Of a stretch of 64,000 nt of DNA, positions 1-11,699 are shown in pieces. Under the pieces are notes generated by a model, which saw only the letters and a list, made by a program, of their open reading frames with translations, did not search any database and was not told the origin of the DNA. A program made the position numbers and the translations under genes. Numbering within the stretch: the stretch's first letter is position 1; the number at the start of each line of letters is the position of its first letter. This DNA comes from Hyparrhenia diplandra (Eukaryota; Streptophyta; Magnoliopsida; Poales; Poaceae): positions 186,001 to 250,000 of the forward strand of contig JADLZK010004567.1 in NCBI GenBank assembly GCA_015847255.1. The letters are read 5' to 3'.

Positions 1-178
1 CAACAATCTCAAGAATTAACACACGAGAAGCTGAACACATCTGATTTTGTCAGTAGAGACCTTCAGAAGCATACTACGGAGCCATGTAACCACTAAAATG
101 ACACACATGTAAGACAACATACAAGAAAAATAATTCCTAGAATGGAATGAAAGACTTAGATGGCAAGAAGAATCTTAC

Positions 179-415
179 TATGTCCCAACCACCCTTTTTG
201 TGTTTCCTTCGGTATCATTTGAGTTAAACATTTTCGCAAGCCCAAAATCTGAAATTTTAGGATTCATCTCGGAGTCCAAGAGAATATTACTTGCTTTGAC
301 ATCTCTATGTATAACACTAACCGAGAGTGTTTATGCAAATACAAAAAGACCTTGTGCGATTCCTTCAATTATCGTCATGCGTTTACTCGGTTAAGTAAGG
401 ATCTTCTTGATTCAT
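179..415 (-). pseudogene. Receptor-like kinase catalytic-loop exon, broken
   Basis: The minus strand encodes a Ser/Thr receptor-kinase catalytic segment: VIHRDVKASNILLDSEMN followed by KISDFGLAK and a VVGT end just before a GTAAGA donor. That is where this receptor-kinase class normally splits the activation segment from YGYMAPEY. HRD and DFG are both present. The acceptor (CAG) ends at position 416. The exon is not translatable: one base is missing near its start (expected LLxWNKRM), an extra T after the GLL-like codons puts a TAA in frame, and a later one-base loss restores the frame. The rest of the kinase would lie left of the window. Relationship to the S-domain or DUF26 receptor-kinase group is inferred from the wording of the motifs. 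Confidence 0.8.
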
Positions 416-491
416 CTGCACATTAATTAAGCATAAGTTTAACAAAAAAAAATAGTCGAATTTGTAGACTGCTGATTAATGGAAGCTGTAC

Positions 492-703
492 CAAAAGATA
501 AAGAAATCCAAGCTTTTGTTTGGCAAATATTCATAGATCGGCATTTTCTCTTCTCCTTGAGAGCAACATCCCATGAGCCTAACCAGATTTCTGTCTTTGG
601 AGTTTGGCTATCAGTTGGACTTCGTTTTTGAACTCTACGAAACCTTGTCACGAATGTGATGCAAGTCTCTTTCTTGCTATATCCAACCCATCAGGAAACT
701 GAC
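492..703 (-). pseudogene. Receptor-like kinase N-lobe exon (VAIK to hinge), broken
   Basis: Read on the minus strand after a TTTACAG acceptor, this gives QFPDGLDIARKRLASHS, an in-frame TGA, QGFVEFKNEVQLIAKLQ, then after a one-base shift RNLVRLMGCCSQGEEK and IYEYLPNKSLDFFIF before a GTACAG donor. These are kinase subdomains II to V. The ATP-anchoring lysine is present in IARKRL, where V is replaced by R. A premature stop and a frameshift show it is no longer coding. It follows the glycine-loop exon at 880 and precedes the catalytic exon at 179-415, in correct gene order. Confidence 0.8.
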
Positions 704-879
704 CTGTAAAAAGCGAGGTTTATATTTTGTTGATCATGGATGTGATCTTGTTCTTGTCAAACTGCACTAGTACTAGAAGAAAACTAACTTGCTCAATGAC
801 ATATAAGATCGGTCTTCACTTTCATATAGTGTATGAGTGTTAGTTTCTTTTTCTCTATTTGCGCTCATGCATTCTCTAC

Positions 880-1158
880 CTTGTATACAGGCCCAAAGCC
901 ACCTTGACCAAGTTTATTTTCAACTGAGAAGCTGTTTGTGGCTTCCAAAATTTGTGAAAAGCCAAGTATCGTGAAATTTGAACTGTCCCTTCTATTTCCA
1001 ATCCCCTGGTGCACATTTACCTTCAATTTATAACCTATGCTCTGTTTACATGTATTAACAGTTGTGCAGTCCCAATAGTTCTGAGGACTTAAAACAAAAA
1101 CTTGGCGACTGCATGGAGATTGTATTAATGACCTCGTCTTTGCCTTCCAATCCATCAA
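880..1158 (-). pseudogene. Receptor-like kinase juxtamembrane and glycine-loop exon
   Basis: The minus-strand frame ends FSQILEATNSFSVENK then LGQGGFGPVYK directly before a GTAGAG donor. The ATP-binding glycine loop GQGGFG is intact, and the ATNxFS-ENKLGQGGFGPVYK wording is typical of plant receptor-like kinases. The segment upstream (KTRSLIQSP...) reads as cytoplasmic juxtamembrane sequence but lies in a different frame from the membrane helix at 1157-1213, so a frameshift separates them near 1150. The true exon start was not identified; the open frame was taken as the limit. This exon is itself uninterrupted, but its neighbours are broken. Confidence 0.75.
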
Positions 1159-1290
1159 AATATAAGATGAACAACATGAATACTGCTACTAGAGAAACAA
1201 TAGTGGGAATCATCCAACCCTTGCCCTTGCCCTGAGACAATGACAAGCCAAAGCTAAGCATGCCTTCACGTGGCATTTTTGTTGCTGGTT
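1150..1290 (-). pseudogene. Receptor-like kinase transmembrane segment
   Basis: The minus strand encodes GKGKGWMIPTIVSLVAV followed by FMLFILYF, a single hydrophobic helix of about 20 residues (roughly 1157-1213). It sits immediately before the juxtamembrane and glycine-loop sequence, as expected for a single-pass receptor kinase. The upstream, extracellular side has no recognisable lectin, PAN or DUF26 domain, and a MITE begins at 1320. This looks like an ectodomain lost or interrupted next to the membrane. A frameshift joins it to the next segment. Confidence 0.6.
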
Positions 1291-1319
1291 TAAAGCATGC
1301 ATCTTGTAGAAAAGTACTA

Positions 1320-1545
1320 CTCCCTCCGTCCATTTATCTCCTTCATCTAAGCAAAAATTTTTTTACAATTGGCCTCTCCTTGGTTGAATGCGCATGGACC
1401 TACGCAATCTTGGCCTCTCCTTGGTTGCATGCAGGCATGCACATTAATTGGATCACAGATTTGTTGCAAAGGATGTGGTCCATCAGTGCTTCCTCGTTTT
1501 TGGTTACAAGGCTTAAAAACGAAGGAGATTAATGGACGGAAGGAG
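1320..1545. mobile_element. Stowaway-type MITE
   Basis: Terminal inverted repeats CTCCCTCCGTCCATT (left) and AATGGACGGAAGGAG (right) bound a 226-bp AT-rich body with no coding capacity. TA dinucleotides lie directly outside both ends (1318-1319 and 1546-1547), the target duplication of Tc1/mariner-derived Stowaway elements. Two related copies of a short phrase (GGCCTCTCCTTGGTTG) occur inside. It lies just upstream, in gene sense, of the receptor-kinase membrane exon. Confidence 0.8.
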
Positions 1546-2234
1546 TATCAGATAGGTTGGTTCTTGGATCCTTTGAAGTTTGATCCGTTGGGATTAACAA
1601 AATTAACACTACCCACAAAAAGAAAGAAACATGTTGCTGGCCACACATTTTATATTACTATATGCATTAGATACATGTCCTCGTGTTTTTTTTTTTTTTT
1701 TTTTTTTTTTGGGGGTGTAATTACCTGTCCTTGTGTTGCCTCCTTCACATGAAAATAAATTTTGGGCACAAATCATGAAGTTGCCTGTAAAGCTGGGAAT
1801 AAAAAAATTATTTACTAAGGATAATGTAAAAGTAGCACAAATGAAATGATGCATTTTGCTTCTGTAATCTGCTTTGCTACAGATATATGACATACTTGAG
1901 TTGATCCGGATCCACCTGAAGTAGTGGGATTTCACCACTAATATTATTATACGCTATACTGCAAAATAAATTGAGTTATGTTACATGATAATTGAACAAG
2001 TAATATAATGTCACTAGCAAGTATGAGAGCGGTAAATTTGACAGTTTTACTTTTACATCCTTTTCGCCATGAAGAAAAAGAAAACTTACATTTTATTCAA
2101 TGATGAAAGATTTGATAAAGTGACTGGGATATACTCGCTTAAATAATTGTGGCTTAGATCCCTGTACAAGTTATTAGTTATCACTCAGGGTTTCTTTATC
2201 AGTCATGACAATATGGGGGCCATGGCTGACTTAC
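1546..2234. other. Receptor-kinase intron remnant, non-coding
   Basis: No coding feature seen. It contains a run of about 22 T followed by G (1686-1713), which could be the poly(A) end of a retroposon on the minus strand. The remainder is AT-rich and lies between the LRR exon and the membrane exon of the broken receptor-kinase gene. Confidence 0.4.
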
Positions 2235-2375
2235 AGATATTGGAGTTTAGAAAGTTGTCCGAGGGATTCTAGTATCGATCCAGTTAAATTATTGCTTCCA
2301 AGATTTAAAATTGTCAAACTTGATAGCCTTCCAAACTCCAGAGGAATCCATCCAGTTATGCTGTTGTATTCCAGT
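2235..2375 (-). pseudogene. Leucine-rich-repeat exon (SERK-like LRR)
   Basis: On the minus strand one frame gives NSITGWIPLEFGRLSSL, then ILNLGSNNLTGSILESLGQL, then SKLQYL directly at a GTAAGTC donor. These are two 24-residue plant extracellular LRRs (LxxLxLxxNxLTGxIPxxLGxL). Ending an LRR exon after xLQYL/RFL is the known exon pattern of SERK-like LRR receptor kinases. No clear AG acceptor is visible at its 5' side, so that limit is approximate. It has the same orientation as the kinase exons, but LRR and this kinase type do not usually occur together, so it may be a chimera or a separate fragment. Confidence 0.65.
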
Positions 2376-2889
2376 ATCCACGAAACCATATTATGTAGCA
2401 AGCAGCAAGTTTATCCATCTTGTTTGGGGACAGTATGAATGATTGGACCTATTTTCATGGGCACCAAATGTTGGATGCTCAAAGGAATAGATTGACAACT
2501 TACAGCTGCTGTAAAGTTGTTAGCTTTGCAATGCTGGGTGATAAGGTTCCTTTTAACCCAAAAACGAGCTCAAAGTTTTGCAAACTCATAATGAGAAACT
2601 AAGCAAATAGCTATTTGAACACAAGCACACAGCATGACAAGCTTACAATAGGAAAATTAGGAAAGAATAGAGCATGAAATAATTCCATTCAAATGAAAAC
2701 TCTTCTTTACAAATGGTTGGGTTTAACAACATTAGACAACTGTTAGAATTGGAGATTTCCTTATGTTCAATGACCATAATGTGAATTTTCTAGAACTTCA
2801 AAGTCTAGAAAGCTGAGATGAATAGACTGAACTTACATTTTTGTAACTGTGTTGTCTTGACAATTAACATTGGCCCAATAATAGGGGCT

Positions 2890-4165
2890 TGTTCGATTAT
2901 CCTTCCAATCACTAAGGACATCACGGCTATCGTCAAGGCTGCGTCATCATTTCAACCAGTGATTCGCCCCTGTAGACAAAACAGGCTTATTCAGGGGGGT
3001 CCCAAAGGTAGACTCAAACTCAAGTTCTCAAACATGAAATACTTATTATTCACAAAAAAAAAAAGAGAAATACTTACTGAATCTATTCAGTGCCTCACAT
3101 GCAATTTTGTAATCTGTAGTACTTAAATAAAGAGGGCATGACGGACTATATTTCACCAATTGGATATATATATATATATATATGAAATTATTTCCTACTC
3201 CCATGTGTATATCTCAGAATATTACAAGGGCACTAATTATTGGGGTCAAGTAGGTAGTCTGACCATTCCATTGGTAGGCATTATATCTATTGCGCAGATT
3301 TCTTCTAGAGTTTCTAATTCAAACATTTGACTAGTGAAATGGACAGGGAGCCAAATGTCTAAGATCCAGTTCTGTGGTCAGTAAAGTAATCTAGTCCATA
3401 GCAAATAATTTGTATGGCTTTGATGAAAGCTTGTCATTCAGAATCAAAGTTTCAGTTTAAATATATAAATGCTTTTCTAATGCCAGCTAATCAAGAACAT
3501 CTTATTTGGCGAAAATGTTAAATGTCATAGTCATACATTGGGATTCGACAGTGACAAAAGAGAGGATTGTTGGCATTCCCACAGAAGTAACATAAAAGCT
3601 AATAGCTTCATTATTTCTGAATGCATCATCATGTTTTTGTTTCAGGAACAGATGCACTGCTGAATGTACTCTGATTCCGTTCACTTCAATAATAATAATA
3701 ATAAAAAGAAGCCCTTTTGAAGTGAAATCGATGGTAGACTGCTGCATCAATGAAACAAAGCTTGTAAGAGGAGAGCAAAAGAGAAGAATGGAAGACAAAT
3801 AATCAGAGAAGAAATCTGGCATGGTTCACAATTTGGAATTACGGAAGCAAAATGGAATGGTATAACAACATGCCAAGAACCTACACCAGCACAAAGTTTA
3901 GTTTGTTGAGGGTTATATCGACGATGGTTAAAGTTTAGTTCGACTTCCTGTATGAAAAAAAGTGTATCGTATTTGAGGGTGCAAAAAACATCGTATGTGT
4001 GAAACGAGTCGTGGTTCTTGAATTTCAGTAGCTCAATAGTATTAAGCAGTTCCAGAAAGTTTCCTCTGATGCATTTCTCGGGAAGGAAACCTCATTCGGC
4101 ATAGACATTTACATGTAAGCCCAAAATCCCAAGACGGTGAGATTATCCTTCCAATCACCGAGGAC
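2890..4165. repeat. Intronic repeat unit, copy 1
   Basis: About 1.25 kb that recurs with high similarity at 9,549-10,800 and partly at 10,800-11,640. Shared landmarks are GATTATCCTTCCAATCAC, TCATTTCAACCAGTG and TCAAGTTCTCAAACATGAAA. This copy carries a longer (TA)n tract (3166-3182) and an (AAT)n tract near 3690 that the second copy lacks. The phrase GATTATCCTTCCAATCACCGAGGAC starts the unit at 2895 and again at 4140, so the unit was itself being tandemly repeated before a GC-rich insertion broke the next copy. No gene is seen in it. Confidence 0.75.
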
Positions 4166-5220
4166 ACCAAGGTTGCACCTATGCCCGAAGACAACCCGAA
4201 GTGAGAGGCCACAACAAGGTCATCGTTGTCAAGCTCGAACCGAAGAGCGCTCCGACTTCCTATCGATCCTCTTGCTCGCCCCCGACGTTTTTTTCCAGCC
4301 TACGAAGCATTCCACTCGATGAAGGAGGGGATTTGCCTCGTGTCATCGTTGCGAGAGCTGCATCCCCGGCGTAGCGACTCTCGACATCCCGCCGCAAGCA
4401 CCCCCTCCACACATAGACCGGTCACCGAAGTGAAGAACATCAACCGGAGGCAACATCATGGCCAAGACAAATTCCAACGGCGATGCCTTCGGGAAGGGCA
4501 TGATGTTATCGACGCCACCGCCCCTAGTCCAAGATGGATTGGGTTTTCACCCATGGAAGATAGTGTTGGGAACACGACGCCCTCAACAAGGGAAGTGGCA
4601 TCCATAGGCGTCACCATCGCCAAAGCCGTCGCCCACGGAATCCCACAACACAATTTCGACACCCCCTCCGATCGGGCAATATAAGGAACCTGGCCTACCG
4701 GCCGTGCTCATCACACTACCACACGCCGAAAGTCGTTGCCGACCATCATCATCTGGCTCTAGCACCCATAGTCGACGCCGCCGACAACCACCCGGCCGAC
4801 ACCGAGCTTGAGTGCCCCACCACCTTGGGCGTCTCCCCAGCCCAAGAAGCACCATGGAGGAGGAAGGAGACAAGCGGGGGGAGAAGAGGATCCCAACGCC
4901 ACCGCCACCCTACGCATGTCCGGTCGGTCGACGCCCACTGCCGTCCTTGATCGGGCAGCCCCACCGAGCCCCACGTCTCGGGCGCGGTCGTGCCCGCCCG
5001 GCCTATTGTGGCTTGTGTCGCCTATTCGCAGCAGAGCCCCGCCGCCGCCATCGGCCCGATCCGCACGGCCTTGCCGGCCGACCTACTCGGTGGTGGCGGA
5101 GCGAGCGAGGGAGGAGAGGGGAGCGGATGGCGGCACCTTGTTTTGAGAGGTCACCCGAGTCACCCACATGGGGGCGATCGGGCGTTGCTCGTTGTTAGTG
5201 TTTACATGGACACATGCTAA
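4166..5220. repeat. GC-rich insertion in receptor-kinase intron
   Basis: Composition changes abruptly from AT-rich intron to GC-rich sequence at about 4166, in the middle of a repeat unit whose sister copy at 10,758 continues without it. Several overlapping open frames exist on both strands, but none shows a recognisable domain and they are low-complexity (Pro, Arg, Gly). I interpret it as non-autonomous retroelement or transposon DNA. Its ends, inverted repeats and target duplication were not identified. Confidence 0.45.
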
Positions 5221-5893
5221 TTGGCGATGATGATCTCTTTGCTTCGACCGAGACAATCTTGCTTCGATCGGGTACAGAACGGCGATGGAGAGTCTTGGCG
5301 CCGGGGAGAAGCGGCCGACACTTCTCGCGGGCGCGGGAGAAGCGCCGCGATGCCAATGCGTTTCGCACGCATATATGCACGTCGGGTGCCAAAAATACCA
5401 AGTTGGTTGCCAAATTGTTGGAGCCTGATTTTCTTGATTATGTGCGCATATATGCGGCGCAAAAGTATTTTTCCATTCGAAATTATAAGCCATTCTTTGT
5501 TTTTCTACATACATAATAAAAACTATGTAATATATATATGTAGGTACTTTTGCTACCTAAAAATCTAGAATGACTCATAATATGAAACGGAGGGAGTAAT
5601 GATTTGTATCTGTGAAACGAGGCTTTGTGATTAATGAACTTCAGTGTATTAATTTTATTCCTCAGTTCTCATTAAGTTTCATTTTGTACATGTCTTGGAA
5701 AGAAATCCCTCCCATGTACATTTCTTCGTCGAAAAAATCCCTCCAATATATTATTTTTCTCTGAGCTTCCAAGTGTACTTAAAACAAAACATCTACTTGT
5801 CCATCAAATGGTTTAATTTATCTTCTTCCCAAGTATTGGAAGCTGTATGTTAATACCAAAAAGAAAGGCGGCAAGAGCAGTAGAAGAGCTTAC
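5221..5893. other. Non-coding sequence with partial MITE end
   Basis: No gene seen. ACGGAGGGAGTA near 5586-5598 matches the right end of Stowaway elements, but no matching left end was found, so it is a fragment or coincidence. The remainder is first-intron sequence of the receptor-kinase remnant. Confidence 0.35.
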
Positions 5894-5956
5894 CACGATA
5901 AGGAAAAGAAGAGTCGGATCCCAGATTACTAGAACCTTATATTCTTTGAACTGCAT
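5894..5956 (-). pseudogene. Receptor-kinase first exon, copy 1 (signal-peptide-like)
   Basis: A 21-codon open exon, too short for usual ORF lists: ATG at 5956 reading MQFKEYKVLVIWDPTLLFLI then V, followed by GTAAGC. It is 63 bp long and ends in phase 0. A basic start followed by a hydrophobic stretch is compatible with a signal peptide. The start was chosen because it lies about 75 bp downstream of a TATA box. In the duplicate at 11,726-11,786 the same exon has an in-frame TAG. The call as first exon of the downstream kinase remnant is inferred from orientation and position only. Confidence 0.55.
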
Positions 5957-6027
5957 CCCAGGATGAACTCTGCTCTTTGAAGAGAACAGAGGAGGATAGT
6001 AGCCTTGGCGCTGAGCTTTGAGACAGG

Positions 6028-6036
6028 TATATATAG
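6028..6036 (-). promoter_or_regulatory. TATA box of receptor-kinase remnant, copy 1
   Basis: Minus-strand GCTATATATACCTG lies upstream of a short leader and the ATG at 5956. The equivalent box in the second copy (near 11,864) is GTATATAC-like and weaker. Confidence 0.6.
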
Positions 6037-8900
6037 CTAATGCCTAGTGGCATAACATCCTTGTCTAGTTGTCTTGTGGTCACTGCAGCTCTAAGGCGCC
6101 GCAATGGTTATTTATTTGGTTAGCTAGATGTGACATGACAAAAAAAAAAAAGTAGACGAAAGAGTAATCACTAGCTACAAACAAATAGCTACTATTTCAT
6201 GTGGTCCAAAAACATATTAGAGGAGCATGTGAGTCAAATAATATAAAAAAGTATTTGTTTTTGTCTCTCACCTCTAAATCAAAACTACGTAGCTAGTCTT
6301 AATCTTATTATTACCATTCTTGGACGGCTTTGAGCTGTTTGTGCCCTGAAGAACACGTTGGATTGACTGGGTGGGTTTGGTTGCATTCCACCAATCTTGT
6401 GTGGGCCAACAGAAAGTGAATCCTGATGTATGCGTAAAGTCGATCACAAAAATTACAGGACTAAGTAAACTGATATGTGAAGACGGTAGTCGTCGTCGCC
6501 CACATTAAGCATGTGAAACCAGTTTCATGTCGTGTGTGGGCCCGGCCTTTGAGAACGGCTAGTCCAATGACGCGGACTATTGATCATTGATGTGTATGCA
6601 TGATGATATAAGGATCATGTCACCCGTGCCGGTAGAAAGTAACTCATGAAATTAAAATCGATATACTTGTACATATCTGTTGTACACCTCCACTGCAGAC
6701 ATCTCTGCTGCTTGATGCAAGGGCCCTTGTCTCTTGCCTGGACTTTCAAGCCCATGCATGATAGTACTAGCACCGGTAATTAATTTGGTAGGCAAACTTC
6801 AATAAATTGACAAACCCAGCAAATTTGACTGTAACACAAGTGCTTTTTACTATTAGTATGGCGCCGTACCATCACATATCTGCTGTTGCTGTTGTCCAAG
6901 AACACGCTGGATTTCATTCATATATAGCTGCCTTTTTGTTCTCACTCATTACACCATCAGTCTTGTTGCGTGGGGCAGCACATAGAGAGTCTTGGAAGGG
7001 CGGTGTGAGAATGGACGACGTGCCCTGAGGCGACAACCATGCATGAACCGGAGATAGCTCGCGTCCCGCGTGGCTGCTGTCTGTGTGGACCCAGCGTTCA
7101 ATTACATTCCGATTGCATCCCATTGGCACCGTGTCTTCAAGTGAATTCAGAAATACAGGTATCGATGAACGTGGATCCTCAAAAGCACATGGCGGCGGCG
7201 CTGTTCAATCAATGCCTGCGACGTGCACCGTCCACTTCCGCTCACCCCGTGGACGTGCCAGCGCGCACTCCACAGCTGATGCGTGGACCCCACACTCCAG
7301 GCCTGCCTATTGGCCACGCACTGCCTCCTCTGCCTTCCGGCGCGCTTGCCCTGTTTGCGCAAAGAACAGAGAACAGAGCAGCATGCCTATGTTTGTGCAG
7401 GAAATGCAAACAGCAACTCGCCTGCTACTGGCTGCAGACAGTGAAACTATGCAGCCAGTGCTCAACATTCAGTCAACCATGGATACACCGTCCTGATTTA
7501 CAGCAGCCAATTGCCAACATTTTGGCTCTCTGTTTCGTAACCAAGGCACCAATGATCTTATTTGTGATCACATCGGTTGACATCAACGCGAAGAGCACAT
7601 CTTATTTAATCACATTCCGATTGCATTCCTTTGGCACCGTGGCTGGAAGTGAATCCAGAAATACAGTATCGATGAACATGGCGAGGGCGAGTACATACAT
7701 TTCGTGACACTGACATTGACCTGAGCTCAAGGCTGGTCTGCGATTGATGATACTGGCATTGCGTGTTGTTCACAATTAACGGTGACTCTTTTGCATGATA
7801 TATGGTCCATTCTCAGCCTACTACCTAGGCGCATTTACACCCAACACCGAACAGAACTGAACTTTCGGTTATTGGGTTTTCTGTTTTGTGAACTTGGGTC
7901 TTCGGCTTCGGCTCTTATGTCCTACCCGAACCGAACGACCGATGAACTGATTTCTAGTTCGCACAAGCTAAACAATGCGAGTCGAGCAGACTTGAGCTAG
8001 CTACCAAACACACCACTCGTGACTCTTGGCCCCTTGGTCTAAGCTTCCATGTTTGTTCTTCATTGACCATTGTCCGTCGAAGACCTGGGAAACCTGGCTT
8101 GACTTTATCCGTAGTTGTCAACCATCTTGATGCACTCAATATGACAATACCTACACATTCACAAGGCAATGCATGAACTTGCCACGTCGAAATCACAAAG
8201 CAACTCAACCAACTCGCCTTGACAGTTACTCATCATCCATACATGGCTACGTACGTATCCAAGTTGTCATCTCAAATGCACGAAGCTTTTTTTTTTTTTT
8301 TTTTGAAACCTCAAATGAACGAAGCTCTGTTTTACTAACAGAAGGGCACAATAAACGTCTCATCTTTGCACTAATAAAGAAAAAAAAAAAAGCGAGCACT
8401 CCAGGGATGGCCACAAATACATATGGGCCAGCCAGCGTATGATAGGTGGGTTTGGGTGTAAAATGGGCCTATATTCAGCATGGACTGGCCGACCCAGTTT
8501 GGCAAAGACCGATTGTGATCCATCCCTTCCTGCAGCGCGCGCGGACATTGCCGTGGTGGATCCTCAAAAGCAGATGGCGGCGCTCTCTATTGCCTGCATT
8601 CCCCATTTGCTGGGACTGGATCAGGAGGTTCATGGTCCATGAAGACCGATATTTGGCCTTGCCGCCCTCGGTTGCTAGCTGTGAATCCTTTAACTCTGCC
8701 CCAGTTTTGGTGGTGATATACTTGGGTTTAGGTTCAGGAAAAACAAATGACATTCAACGGACATTATTATTCTGTTAAATCAGAGTCGTCACTTAATACT
8801 GAGGACAAAACTAAGGACGAGGCTGAGACATTTCTTGAGGTCTGTGCCTCACTCGCTGCTAATATGCGGACGGCACACCCCAGTGGGCCGGTTCCGCTAA

Positions 8901-9174
8901 GAGCAAGTATTATAAGCCTACATTAGCCGGCGACTAATTGGACACGTAGGAAAAAAAGCAGCGTTGGCAGAGAGAGAAGGAAGAGAGAGAAGGACGCCGG
9001 CGTCTCACCAAACGCCGACGAAAAGCAGGCGATTTGCTATGCGGTGTATCCCATTCGTTGTGCTAAGTTGATGGACCACAAAAATCATTAAATGCATGCG
9101 GTCCTCCACCACCAGCTTGGCTCCTGAGCTGGGCGCTAGTTGCCGGCGGCAGGAGAAACCATTAATCTTTGCTC
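8901..9174. mobile_element. Tourist/PIF-Harbinger-type MITE
   Basis: A 274-bp insertion with inverted ends GAGCAAG.../...TTTGCTC, flanked on both sides by TAA (8898-8900 and 9175-9177). The sister copy at about 13,735 runs through this point without it (GGTTCC...AACGCG), an empty site that fixes both ends. A TAA target duplication is diagnostic of the PIF/Harbinger superfamily. It has no coding capacity. Confidence 0.75.
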
Positions 9175-9548
9175 TAACGCGTGGACGTGCCAGCGTGGCA
9201 ATCCACAGCTGATGCGTGGACCCCACACCCAGGCCTGCCTCGGCCACGCACTGCCTCCTCGGCCACGCACGGCCTCCTCTGCCTTCCGGCGAGCTTGCCC
9301 TGTTTGTGCAAAGAACAGAGAACAGAGCAGCGTGCTTGTGTTTGTGCAGGAAACAGAAACACTACTACTGCAAACAGCAACTCGTCTGCTACTGGCTACT
9401 GTACATCGCAGACAGTGAAACTATGCAGCCCAGTGCTCAACATTCAGTCAACCATGGATACACACGATGAAGCGTCCTGATTTACAGCAGCCAATTGCCA
9501 ACATTTTGGCTCTCTGTTTCGTAACCAAGGTACCAATGATCACATCGG

Positions 9549-11640
9549 TTCACCAAGCTGCATCTTCATTTCAACCAGTGCTTCGACTGTAGACAAAACA
9601 GTCTTATTTCAGGGGTCCCAAGGTAGACTCAAAATCAAGTTCTCAAACATGAAATACTTCTTATTCACAAAAAGAGAAATACTTAATGAATCTATTCAGT
9701 GCCTCACATGCAATTTTTGTATTCTGTAGTACTTAAATAAAGAGGGCATGACAGACTATATTTCACCAATTGGATATATATGTAAAATTATTTCCTACTC
9801 CTATTGAGTAGTTACTCCCATGTATATATCTCAGAATATTACAAGGGCACTAATTATTGGGGTCAACTAGGTAGTCTGACCATTCCATTGGTAGGCATTA
9901 TATCTATTGCGCAGATTTCTTCTAGAGTTTCTAATTCAAACATTTGACTAGTAACATGGACAGGGGAGTCAAATGTCTAAGATCCAGTTCTGTGGTCAGT
10001 AAAGATAATCTAGTCCATAGCAAATAATTTGTATGGCTTTGATGAAAACTTGTCATTCAGAATCAAAATTTCAGTTTAAATATATAAATGTTTTTCTAAT
10101 ACCAGCTAATCAAGAACATCTTATTTGGCAAAAATGTTAAATGCCATAGCCATACCTTGGGAGTCGACAGCGACAGAAAGAGAGGACTGTTGGCATCCCC
10201 ACAGAAGTAACACAAAAGCTAATAGCTTCATTATTTCTGAATGCATCATCATGTTTTTGTTTCAGGAACCGATGCACTGCTGAATGTACTCTGATTCCGT
10301 TCACTTCAATAAAAAAAGCCCTTTTGAAGTGAAATTGATGGTAGACTGCTGCATCAATGAAACAAAGCTTGTAAGAGGAGAGCAAACAGAGAAGAATGGA
10401 AGACAGAAAGAGTCAGAGAAGAAATCTGGCATGGTCACAACTGGAATTCTGGAAGGAAGATGGAATGGTATAACAACATGCCAAGAATCTACACCAGCGC
10501 AAAGTTTAGTTTGTTGAGGATTATATCTACAGTGGTTAAAGTTTAGTTCTGACTTCTTGTATGAAAAAAGTGTATCGTATTTGACGGTGGAAAAGCATTT
10601 GTATGTGTGAAACGAGTCTGTGGTTTCTGAACTTCAGTAGCTCAATAGTGTTCAGCAGTCCCAGAAAGTTCCCTCTGATGCATTTGCAGCATTTCTCAGA
10701 AAGAATACTTCATTCGGCATCGACATTTACATGTAAGTTCAGAATCCTGAACCAGTGAGATTATCCTTCCAATCACCGAGGACTCCACGGTTATCGCCAA
10801 GTTGCATCTTCATTTCAACCAGTGCTTTGACTGCAGACAAAACAGTCTTATTTCTGGGTTCGCAAGATAGACTAAAGTTCTCAAAATGTGGTGAATTCCT
10901 TATTCAATCTATTCAGTGTCTCACAGCTATCTAGATTGTAGATTAGATTCTGTAGTAGTTAACCATACTTGATATGCCAGATTATATTTCACTGATCTGG
11001 TGCTGTTTATCTGAACTAAAGAAAATGAGCTGTGCTCCATAGGGTTTCTTTTATGCCCCTCCTTGAAAGAATTGCAAAGTCGCTAAGCTTAAGTGTGTCA
11101 AGCAGTTGGTCCGTGGTCTGAACCATTCCGCTTGTATGCATATTATCTGCTACATAGAGATTTCTTCTAGAGTTTCGAGTTCAATCATTTTGACTCTGCT
11201 GACATGTACTGGGTCCCAGCGTCGAAGATGTACTTCACTGGTTAGTAGAGATAATCCAATCAATAGCCCAATGATTTATATGCCTTCAGTTGTAGCTTCT
11301 CAGTCAGAGTCGAATTTGTAATTGTCTTATCTAAGGCCAGATATTTAAGATTTTTTTTTTTTTTTTTTTTGCAAAAATGTAAAAGATATACCTTGCAAAT
11401 CAGTAGCAAGAGACATTGAGTGCATCTCAGCCAAAATTGTCACAACAGCTGTTAGCTTCATGCTTTCTGAAAGAATCATGAGTTTGTTTAATTATGTGCA
11501 GGAACAGATCATGAAGCACTGCTCAATGACTGAATACGTTTGTCAATTGAAAAATTAGTCCTGGTTAAGTGAGATCGATGTGTTACTGCATTTAAGAAGC
11601 GAGCAAACTGAGAAGAATGGAGGCCAGTAAAACCGAGAGA
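9549..11640. repeat. Intronic repeat units, copies 2 and 3
   Basis: The first 1.25 kb repeats 2,890-4,165 closely. From about 10,758 the unit begins again (GATTATCCTTCCAATCACCG) and continues, more diverged, to about 11,640. The junction at about 9,545, where this intron sequence abuts the upstream block of copy 1, marks the breakpoint of the tandem gene duplication: the second gene copy kept promoter, exon 1 and part of intron 1 and lost everything downstream. Confidence 0.7.
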
Positions 11641-11699
11641 AGAAATCTAAGTTCGGGACTGGAAGGCGGAAGCAAGATAGAACGGTATAGCACAACATG

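Larger units (their letters stand above)
5870..9545. repeat. Duplicated promoter and upstream region, copy 1
   Basis: Blocks of this segment match 11,700-14,050 in the same order: exon 1 and TATA; CTGTTTGTGCCCTGAAGAA near 6335; GAACTTTCGGTTATTGGG near 7858; GAAGACCGATATTTG near 8641; and a 3' block with CAGTCAACCATGGATACA. Parts also match 26,545-28,440. The last block occurs twice inside this copy (about 7230-7560 and 9175-9545), so internal duplication also took place. Several open frames over 90 codons run through it, but they shift between copies and none has a domain, so I treat the region as non-coding. Confidence 0.75.

Noticed and set aside
200..394. 64-codon plus-strand open frame
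   Set aside because: Shadow of the minus-strand kinase catalytic exon (HRDVKASNILL...DFG), which is the real signal.
5586..5598. Second complete Stowaway MITE
   Set aside because: Only the ACGGAGGGAGTA end is present; no inverted partner within a plausible distance.
7039..7707. 222-codon plus-strand open frame
   Set aside because: Runs through duplicated promoter sequence. The reading frame is not kept in the paralogous copies and no domain is seen.
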